A stretch of 64,000 nucleotides of DNA. Source: Hexactinellida sp. DTS-2022. Its lineage: Eukaryota; Porifera; Hexactinellida. Positions 56,961 through 64,000 of this stretch are shown here, one piece after another. Position numbers and translations under genes: made by a program. The notes beneath the pieces were generated by a model, which ran no database searches, was not told where the DNA came from, and saw only the letters and a program-made list of their open reading frames with translations. The DNA lies in NCBI GenBank assembly GCA_028753945.1, contig JAPNXP010000009.1, forward strand, positions 868,001 through 932,000. The letters run 5' to 3'. How positions within the stretch are numbered: position 1 is the stretch's first letter; the number at the start of each line of letters is the position of its first letter.

Positions 56961-59900
56961 ATGGAAGATTTGCGCTACTGCTTGTCTCAGATAAGATCTC
57001 TCTCAGACCAGGAAACTTCTCGAGAGTCGGTCAGCTTGTTGACCCGTATTTTCCAGAAAATTGCTAGCAACCCTGGCGTGGAGAAGTTTAGGAGTATCAA
57101 GCTATCAAACGAAAAGTTTAAAAGGTATTCAGTCAGACAACTGGTATTAGTAATTACTTGCATTGTCAGATACGGTGTGACATGTGATAAATGCGAATAT
57201 CAACCAAATCTGTTTCTAATCTCTGCTAATTAATATTTCACTCGTGCTCTATACAAGGGAAAGGTTCTTTTATACTCCTTTTGTTCTAGAGTTATTTCAA
57301 ATTTGAAGAATGTTTTAAGAATACAGAAGTCTCAATATAAATATGTATATAAGTTCTATATTAATATTAAATGTTAAATATTATTCCTCAGGTTCATATG
57401 GGACATTGAGCCAGCTCAGTTCTTATTAATCATTATTGGCTTCCAAACTGACGAGGCAAAGGAAGTTGTTTTCCTCCCAGTGGGCATTGACGTATCCGTG
57501 GTTGTATCTTTGCTAAATGAGAAATCCCCCCTGGAACCTCCACAGCGCCCTAGCCTCAAACTGAGCGGAACAGAGTCGAGTGGAAATGTGTTCACCAATC
57601 CGACTATTCCAGTCCCTGGTCCGCCCATTGTCTCTCCCTCCTCCTCCACGACTCCCAGTGGGGGTCTGCTGGTGGCTCTCATGGCGATGGGCTACAGCTC
57701 TGAGCTGGCCTCTCAGGCTCTCGTGCAGACCAACAATAGCAGTGTGGACACAGCCATAGAGTGGATGAAAGAGAATCCACAGGTTGTTACACTAATCATA
57801 AGGCTTCGGCTTATTTATTAATACACTATATCCTTAGGTTCCTCCCTCTAGCTCTACTGCTAGTTCCTCTGACCCCCTATCCTCTGTCCCCCTGTCCTCT
57901 ATCCCTTTGGTATCCAGGTACCAGGAGACCGCAGGGGAGAGGTACGCATTCGTAAAGAAACAGAGAGAAGAGACACTTAAAGAAGCTCTCATTCAGAAGA
58001 AGGAGACAGCTAGGGCAAGGTTTGTATTATTATTATCTCTCATTTAATGACTTTAGTTTATGGTATACATATTTTGTATTTGTTAACTGGGATTTAATTA
58101 CAACTTCAAATACATTAATTATTGCGTTCATCTTAGTAAGCCTCTTGTCAGCGACTTTCCATAAGTCGTATATTTCTTCTTTACGATCCTGTCAAGCTGT
58201 ATCTTCCTTACGTATTGGTACAAACATCCCACGAGTACGTTCAAAGCCAGTATTATCAACACGTAGGACATATTTACTAGTTTCCCAATTGAAAATACAG
58301 CCTGTGCAATTATTATAGTAATGGCTTCAACTTGAGTGTGTGATCCATGGTAACTATTGGAGATCCAACATGGGTTCCTTGCAATAGGGATTATTACATT
58401 ACCAATAGAGCCACAAAAGAAGTTGGAGAATATCTTTACCAAGCCAATGCAAATTACTATCCCTCCAATATTCTTCACACACCACAGTTCTTTATCGATT
58501 TTCCTCACTTGGCGTTTCGAGCTTTCTTGATTCAAATCGAATCTCTTTGCTTGTAGAGTTCTGATCAGCTGTTTTTGGCTCCGAACACAGCGTACAGCAG
58601 CTGTTGTAATCAGCAGGAAATAGCTGAATACCCCTGTAAGCACTGTGTAGTTTGAAACCATCAGAAAAGGTACCAGGCTAGATAGCATTACCCATTTTAC
58701 AGTAGGTTTACATAGCTTCTTATATTCTATGTGGTTAACGTTAGCATAAGCCATGGAGCAGTAGTTGAGGCATAGACTGTATGTCCATAATATGTACAGG
58801 AAGACAGTAATCTTAATACTGTATACAACCAGACCTACAGGCACGAATTTATTCGTTGATAAGCAGTATAATATATTGGAATATGCGTTGTTGAAGTGGA
58901 CTGGAGTTGTCTCGTTTCCGTAAATCGGGAATCGTGTGGGAGTGTATAAGGCGTCCATCAGGCTTAACGCGACTTGAACTCCTTCAAATAGGATGATAAT
59001 TAGCATGATAGTTAGTTTAAATATTCTGTTATTGTAGTGTTTATTCCAGGATTTTGAATCTTCAATGTCTAAATATTGAAGTCGTTTTACTTTTTTTAAT
59101 GTCCTATACAACTCGTAAGTAATTCCGATTAACCAAATTACCAGAAAACAGCTGTAGGTGAAGTTTCCGAAATAAGCAAGCTTCATATACCAGTTTATGA
59201 AATATTTCTCTATGATACTCATTTGTTTTGATTTTGACTTGTGTTTCACTTATTTTATATACATGATAAATTATTCATTTATTCGATGTGTGATTAATAA
59301 GCCGACTTCCATATATATCGTACAATTTATTTATACTGACTTAATCTTACTCAGTCGTTTTTATTCAATACGGAATTTAATTTATATATTATTTATTGCT
59401 TTGACGTTCTTAATTAATTAGACAATTGATTATTGTACTTCCCTAAATGTAGTTATCACTCATTATATGCTCTGTAATGTCGTAATTTACTGAGAAATTT
59501 GTAATTATTCATTTCTGGGTGCGTAACGTAACTGCTTGTTTAGTGAACTTAACCCAACTAATTGACTTTACTGTATGTTGTCGATTTTATTATTGATTAA
59601 TTAACAGGGATACGTTAGAGATACTATAGCGATTAATATTCATATTTACACTTAGAATATTAGACCCGCAACAAATTTATTTCATCATCCGAAATCAGAA
59701 ATATACTACAAATGCCATTACGCGTACTATAATCTTTGTTTGGCTGCCGTTAATGTCAATTTCCGATAATATACTATACCCTCGCTAATCTGAACAAGAA
59801 TTCTCATATAAATTAGAATAATTATTGAATTTCACAATGGAATTGAAGAATAAAACAGTACACTAACAAACCGCAAACTTAGGAAGTGCACTGTAAACCA

Positions 59901-60882
59901 AATCTAGTGGAATACTAATCTTTTACAAAAATATTACTATCAATGCTACAAAGGGTTATTCAAATGGAATATTTATTGTCCAATCTTAAAATTAGCACAA
60001 AATAGGAGACATTTCATATGTATGTGTCTTTAAATCGATTAATTTTAAACAGCTGTATCAATTATCAAATATTAAAACCAGCTGGAACACTAGCCAGCTA
60101 CCAATTCTATCTCGTACTTCCAGCTGATTGTCTACTGTACTATGGGTAATCAATGTTTGCGGTCCTTCGCTTCTTAGAATAGACACTTAAAATTACAATT
60201 TTACATTCCTAATTGTATTAACTCAGCCATTAGTTATTAGGAAATACATTTTCTTGCATGATAATTCTATTGAGTTGTTTTCGTCATATATTTAGTGCCA
60301 CACTATCTATAATTGTTTTAACAGTGCTAGGATGATCCAATACTACTGCTATGAACTTTATGTACTCTATACTATTTGTCCTTAATTTAATTTGAGGTGT
60401 TAATTTAATCTTTTTCAGAGCGCAAACAACTTAAATTTCCTATGCAAATTAGTAATTTAATTATGTTGTTTATTGCAAAAATTTGGGGTTTTCCGACTGA
60501 GATAGTACGGTGTAATCAGATTATTCTCCAATAATTACTTATTTTTATCCATTCGTAACTTGTTAAGTTATGTTATATTTTCGACACCAGTTCACATGAA
60601 TGTACATTAATTATACACATTTTGGCTTAAGCCTGTTTTGTTACACAAATATAAGTACCGTATCCCTCTAGGGAGAATCTAATGAAGAACATGGAATCAG
60701 ATAAGAAGCATCAGGAGGCTACTCGTGCCTCTAATCAGCGCGTCCAGCCCTCTGTAGAACCCCCCACTCACTCCCAGGCTAAGTTTCAGTGTGTAGATTT
60801 AGCGACTGCCAGTCAGGTCTCGATAAGAGTCAGGTTACCTAATGGTTCTCAGAACATTATCAAGATGCACCCGGAATCTACT
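56961..60882 (+). CDS. PUB-UBA-UBX protein (5' part; continues past the window)
   Basis: Exons 56961-57124, 57392-57782, 57838-58019 and 60672-60882 join in frame through GT-AG introns. Residues about 20-95 form a PUB domain (NPGVEKFRSIKLSNEKFKR, then the IGFQTDEAKEVVFLP strand), which binds the p97/VCP tail. A UBA domain follows (LLVALMAMGYSSELASQALV...DTAIEWMKENP). Then comes a charged helix (RYAFVKKQREETLKEALIQ), and the first half of a UBX domain (ASQVSIRVRLPNGSQNIIKM). The last exon ends at a GTGAGT donor. The rest of UBX is not in the next 650 bp and must lie beyond the transposon pair. UBXN6 has PUB+UBX and UBXN1 has UBA+UBX; the three together are unusual. Likely a p97 cofactor. Confidence 0.85.
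58128..59222 (-). CDS. orphan multipass membrane protein nested in an intron
   Basis: 364 aa, intronless, ATG at 59222 (upstream start is GTG). Six or seven hydrophobic helices, for example YSCFLVIWLIGITY, LTIMLIIILFEGVQVALSLM, VVYSIKITVFLYILW, VICIGLVKIFSNFF and VLIILALNVLVGCLYQY. Basic residues cluster between them. Could be a divergent 7-transmembrane receptor, but no DRY, NPxxY or other class motif is visible, so family is unassigned. It lies antisense in the 2.65-kb third intron of the PUB-UBA-UBX gene. AT-rich codon use. Confidence 0.7.
   Translation of the reverse strand: MSIIEKYFINWYMKLAYFGNFTYSCFLVIWLIGITYELYRTLKKVKRLQYLDIEDSKSWNKHYNNRIFKLTIMLIIILFEGVQVALSLMDALYTPTRFPIYGNETTPVHFNNAYSNILYCLSTNKFVPVGLVVYSIKITVFLYILWTYSLCLNYCSMAYANVNHIEYKKLCKPTVKWVMLSSLVPFLMVSNYTVLTGVFSYFLLITTAAVRCVRSQKQLIRTLQAKRFDLNQESSKRQVRKIDKELWCVKNIGGIVICIGLVKIFSNFFCGSIGNVIIPIARNPCWISNSYHGSHTQVEAITIIIAQAVFSIGKLVNMSYVLIILALNVLVGCLYQYVRKIQLDRIVKKKYTTYGKSLTRGLLR
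59223..60671. other. remainder of the large intron
   Basis: AT-rich intron DNA upstream of the nested membrane-protein gene. No further feature could be supported. Confidence 0.5.
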
Positions 60883-61544
60883 GTGAGTTCTTACATCAAG
60901 CTATTCCCTATTGATATTATACAAATTAGTTCACATATTACTTAATTGTCATTCCCACTATGTCGCTATTTCCCCCCGTCCGGATTTATTTGATACTACC
61001 TCACGAACAAGTGGAAGTCCGACAATTCGCACCACGACAATTCGCACCCGACAATTCGCACCACGACAATTCGCACCAACGACAATTCGCACCACGACAA
61101 TTCGCACCACGACAATTCGCACCACGACAATTCGCACCTAATTTGATTGGCCAACTACTTAATCCCAATTTTAATTTTATATTATGGATTCTTACTTAAT
61201 TAATTTGCGAAAATCTAAATTTAACTTGCCACTCTTTGAAAGCATTGTTCTCAGGAAGGTGATATATAGGTTTACAGTTGACTCTTTGAATAAAGTAAAT
61301 TATGAATCGATATAATATTTTCGAAAAGTAAACAGGATGTAGAGATGGAAGTATAGCAGCTGAATTGTATTGTTCTTAAAATTGTATTGTTCTTAAACTT
61401 CAAAAGTTTTCAAAGGCGTACGAGTCACCTGTTATTATTAAAATAGGCACGCCCTAAGTATAAAAAATAAATCTTAATTTAATTATCAAACATTATACAC
61501 AAATATATTTTTATTGGCCCCAACAACAACAAGACTAAAGCGGC
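60883..61544. other. intron sequence before the transposase
   Basis: Contains the minisatellite at 61020-61138. No UBX-completing exon was seen. The left boundary of the MULE element could not be fixed. Confidence 0.5.
61020..61138. repeat. 15-bp minisatellite
   Basis: About eight copies of CGACAATTCGCACCA (unit 13-17 bp, slightly variable), in the intron of the PUB-UBA-UBX gene. Confidence 0.95.
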
Positions 61545-62978
61545 ATGGAAGAGCCTCTTAATCAGCCTTTTAGGCTGATTAAGTCGCAGAGAGGAGGAAG
61601 CAAGCTGGTGGAGAGAGGCTATATATATGGGATACAGAGGAGAGCAGGAGAGGTGACGCATTGGCTTTGCGAGAAGAGAGGGGTTTGCAACGCAAGAGTT
61701 CATACCCAAGGTACGGAGATAGTGAAGCGCACGAATGAGCACCTCCACGCCCCTGACGAGCAGGCAGTGAGCTGCTGTGAGACCAAGATAGGCATCAAGA
61801 GGCGGGCACGGGAATCGCAGGACAGCTCGCACCACATAGTGGGGGAGAGTATGGTGACGGTATCTGAGGGAACGGCTGTTAAGCTACCCAAGCTGGACAG
61901 CCTGAAGCGGACAATACAGCGCCAGCGCGTGCAGCAGCTGGCAGCCCCGGTGCAGCCTGCCGGTCTGGAGGAGCTGGTGCTACCGGCAGAGTACCAGCAG
62001 ACAGCCAAGGGGGAGCAGTTCCTCCTCTACGACTCGGGACCGGAGACGCAGAGGATCCTCATCTTCGGGACACAGCGCAACCTGGAGATGCTGCGACTGT
62101 CGGGCTATTGGATGGCTGACGGCACCTTCAAGACGGCTCCCTCCCTCTTCGCTCAGGTGTATGTGGTGCATGCACTCCGTGGAGGACCTCAAGTCATGCG
62201 GGATGGTCACCTGCTGCCGAGTCTGTTCGTGCTGCTGCCCAACAAGACGGAGGCTACCTACAGGAGGATGTGGGAGCAGATTCGCCTACTCTGTCCCCTT
62301 GCCCAGCCGAGGGGGATGCTCTTGGACTTCGAGAAGGCTGCGATTAACAGCTTTGAGGCGGTGTGGCCGGACACACCGGTCAAGTGCTGCTTCTTCCACC
62401 TCACGCAGAACGTATGGCGCAAGGTGCAGGCTGCTGGCTTGCAGGCTGCCTACAGCCAGGACGAGGAGCTGGCTATGCGCATCCGACACCTCCCAGCTCT
62501 CGCGTTCGCCCCGATCACGGATGTGCCCGCCCTGTTTGCAGCTGTAGCGACGCTGCTCCCGATGCCAGAGGCCGCCGAGCTGGTCCTGTACTTCGAGGGG
62601 ACCTACATCGGGCGTACTCTCCCAGGCGGCACATACCAGGCGCCGCTGTTCCCTATCGGCCTCTGGAACTACCACATGGAGACGCCCTTCGGACTGCCTC
62701 GGACCACCAACGCCGTGGAGGCCTGGCACCGCAGCTTTAACGCCACTGTTGGCTGCCACCACCCTACCATATGGAAGTTCTTAGCTGCCCTGAAGCGGGA
62801 GCAGGGCCTTGTGGAGGTGCGGCAGGCTAAGTTCACCGCAGGAGCGGCGCCCACCAAGCGGAGGAGCGCACAGGCTAACGAGAAGAAGCTGGTTAATCTA
62901 GTCACCAGTTATTATAGTCGTAGTCGTATAGAGTTCTTGAGAGGAGTAGCACATCATTTCAGTTTGGGAGCGGATTAA
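61545..62978 (+). CDS. MULE-type transposase with FLYWCH-like zinc finger
   Basis: 477 aa from the ATG at 61545, intronless and GC-rich against an AT-rich background. The N-terminal 75 residues look like a FLYWCH/WRKY-type finger (WLCEKRGVCNARVHT ... HLHAP, CxxxxxC and HxH). A linker follows, then a MULE DDE domain: first Asp in WMADGTFKTAP, second in LLDFEKAAINSFE, the CCFFHLTQNVWRKV block, and Glu in TTNAVEAWHRSFNA. It cuts and pastes DNA and normally leaves 9-bp duplications. A perfect hairpin AATCAGCCTTTTAGGCTGATT lies at the start of the frame (about 61559-61579). The gene is intact and may be active. A second copy faces it. Confidence 0.92.
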   Translation: MEEPLNQPFRLIKSQRGGSKLVERGYIYGIQRRAGEVTHWLCEKRGVCNARVHTQGTEIVKRTNEHLHAPDEQAVSCCETKIGIKRRARESQDSSHHIVGESMVTVSEGTAVKLPKLDSLKRTIQRQRVQQLAAPVQPAGLEELVLPAEYQQTAKGEQFLLYDSGPETQRILIFGTQRNLEMLRLSGYWMADGTFKTAPSLFAQVYVVHALRGGPQVMRDGHLLPSLFVLLPNKTEATYRRMWEQIRLLCPLAQPRGMLLDFEKAAINSFEAVWPDTPVKCCFFHLTQNVWRKVQAAGLQAAYSQDEELAMRIRHLPALAFAPITDVPALFAAVATLLPMPEAAELVLYFEGTYIGRTLPGGTYQAPLFPIGLWNYHMETPFGLPRTTNAVEAWHRSFNATVGCHHPTIWKFLAALKREQGLVEVRQAKFTAGAAPTKRRSAQANEKKLVNLVTSYYSRSRIEFLRGVAHHFSLGAD

Positions 62979-64000
62979 TACCTATCACTAGGCTGTTAAT
63001 CCCTCTCTACTGAATTGGTGTGCCACGACTCTTAGGAACTCTATTCTAGTGCGGTCATAATAGCTGGTTGCTAGGTTAGTCAGCTTCTCCTCGTTAGCCT
63101 GTGCGCTCCTCCGCTTGGTGGGCGCCGCTCCTGCGGTGAACTTAGCCTGCCGCACCTCCACAAGGCCCTGCTCCCGCTTCAGGGCAGCTAAGAACTTCCA
63201 TATGGTAGGGTGGTGGCAGCCAACAGTGGCGTTAAAGCTGCGGTGCCAGGCCTCCACGGCGTTGGTGGTCCGAGGCAGTCCGAAGGGCGTCTCCATGTGG
63301 TAGTTCCAGAGGCCGATAGGGAACAGCGGCGCCTGGTATGTGCCGCCTGGGAGAGTACGCCCGATGTAGGTCCCCTCGAAGTACAGGACCAGCTCGGCGG
63401 CCTCTGGCATCGGGAGCAGCGTCGCTACAGCTGCAAACAGGGCGGGCACATCCGTGATCGGGGCGAACGCGAGAGCTGGGAGGTGTCGGATGCGCATAGC
63501 CAGCTCCTCGTCCTGGCTGTAGGCAGCCTGCAAGCCAGCAGCCTGCACCTTGCGCCATACGTTCTGCGTGAGGTGGAAGAAGCAGCACTTGACCGGTGTG
63601 TCCGGCCACACCGCCTCAAAGCTGTTAATCGCAGCCTTCTCGAAGTCCAAGAGCATCCCCCTCGGCTGGGCAAGGGGACAGAGTAGGCGAATCTGCTCCC
63701 ACATCCTCCTGTAGGTAGCCTCCGTCTTGTTGGGCAGCAGCACGAACAGACTCGGCAGCAGGTGACCATCCCGCATGACTTGAGGTCCTCCACGGAGTGC
63801 ATGCACCACATACACCTGAGCGAAGAGGGAGGGAGCCGTCTTGAAGGTGCCGTCAGCCATCCAATAGCCCGACAGTCGCAGCATCTCCAGGTTGCGCTGT
63901 GTCCCGAAGATGAGGATCCTCTGCGTCTCCGGTCCCGAGTCGTAGAGGAGGAACTGCTCCCCCTTGGCTGTCTGCTGGTACTCTGCCGGTAGCACCAGCT
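61972..64000. repeat. large inverted repeat (MULE palindrome)
   Basis: Arms 61972-62880 and 63092-64000 match wherever I compared them, around a 211-bp centre that is only partly self-complementary. The axis is near 62986. The right arm runs off the window, so total arm length is unknown. Confidence 0.92.
62988..64000 (-). CDS. MULE-type transposase, second copy (cut by window edge)
   Basis: At least 335 aa; the N-terminal part lies outside the window. Protein and DNA appear identical to the first copy over the compared DDE core (position x in one copy pairs with 125972 minus x in the other). Past about 62880/63092 the C-terminal 35 residues differ at many sites. Catalytic Asp and Glu positions are all kept. 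Convergent, tail-to-tail with copy one, with 9 bp between stop codons. Confidence 0.92.
   Translation of the reverse strand, partial: LVLPAEYQQTAKGEQFLLYDSGPETQRILIFGTQRNLEMLRLSGYWMADGTFKTAPSLFAQVYVVHALRGGPQVMRDGHLLPSLFVLLPNKTEATYRRMWEQIRLLCPLAQPRGMLLDFEKAAINSFEAVWPDTPVKCCFFHLTQNVWRKVQAAGLQAAYSQDEELAMRIRHLPALAFAPITDVPALFAAVATLLPMPEAAELVLYFEGTYIGRTLPGGTYQAPLFPIGLWNYHMETPFGLPRTTNAVEAWHRSFNATVGCHHPTIWKFLAALKREQGLVEVRQAKFTAGAAPTKRRSAQANEEKLTNLATSYYDRTRIEFLRVVAHQFSREGLTA

Noticed and set aside
59760..59800. Possible pogo-like MITE end (ACTATACCCTCGCTAATCTG)
   Set aside because: No matching inverted end or TA-bounded partner could be found nearby.
62988..64000. Palindrome dismissed as a library or assembly chimera
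   Set aside because: Uneven divergence between arms argues for two real copies, though long reads should confirm.

Overview
This is eukaryotic nuclear DNA from an animal. Most genes carry short GT-AG introns (about 50-100 bp), spacers are AT-rich and gene-dense, and the window holds a pair of type IV collagen genes, a selenoprotein N gene with its SECIS, and an SNX14-type sorting nexin. Both collagen IV chains lack the residues for the sulfilimine cross-link, and a cellular RNA-dependent RNA polymerase is present. Together these suggest an early-branching animal with a compact genome (sponge-like or placozoan-like); that placement is inference.

Layout. 335-6574 (-): an intronless 2079-aa fusion of P-loop kinase, eukaryotic RdRP and UPF1/ZNFX1-type SF1 helicase. 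7205-8603 (-): an unrecognised gene whose last part is interrupted by a 282-bp TA-flanked inverted-repeat element. 9947-10249 (+): a small divergent Maf-like bZIP. 11097-14787 (-): dihydropyrimidinase, with an intronless mitochondrial-type methionine aminopeptidase (12351-13250, +) nested in one intron. 14800-16600: a repeat-rich spacer. 16628-20203 (+): an unknown 1168-aa multipass membrane protein. 20500-22455 (-): PTPA and a coiled-coil protein. 22717-26093 (-): an F-BAR / proline-rich / J-domain fusion. 26407-28486 (-): SRP68.

28693-47181: two collagen IV genes head to head, sharing a 1.4-kb spacer as in the bilaterian COL4A1/COL4A2 arrangement. 47550-54874 (-): ADAT3, NAXE, SNX14-like and SELENON (in-frame UGA/Sec plus a 3' SECIS). 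54900-56960: nested MITE-like palindromes. 56961 to beyond the window (+): a PUB-UBA-UBX p97-cofactor-like gene, with an orphan multipass membrane protein antisense in its large intron (58128-59222). 61545-64000: two MULE transposase copies facing each other tail to tail as a near-perfect palindrome.

The mobile load is mostly non-autonomous DNA elements in introns and spacers: TA-flanked pogo/Tigger-like, hAT-like with 8-bp duplications, and one MULE-like with a 9-bp duplication. The strongest candidates for undescribed biology are the kinase-RdRP-helicase fusion and the F-BAR/J-domain fusion.
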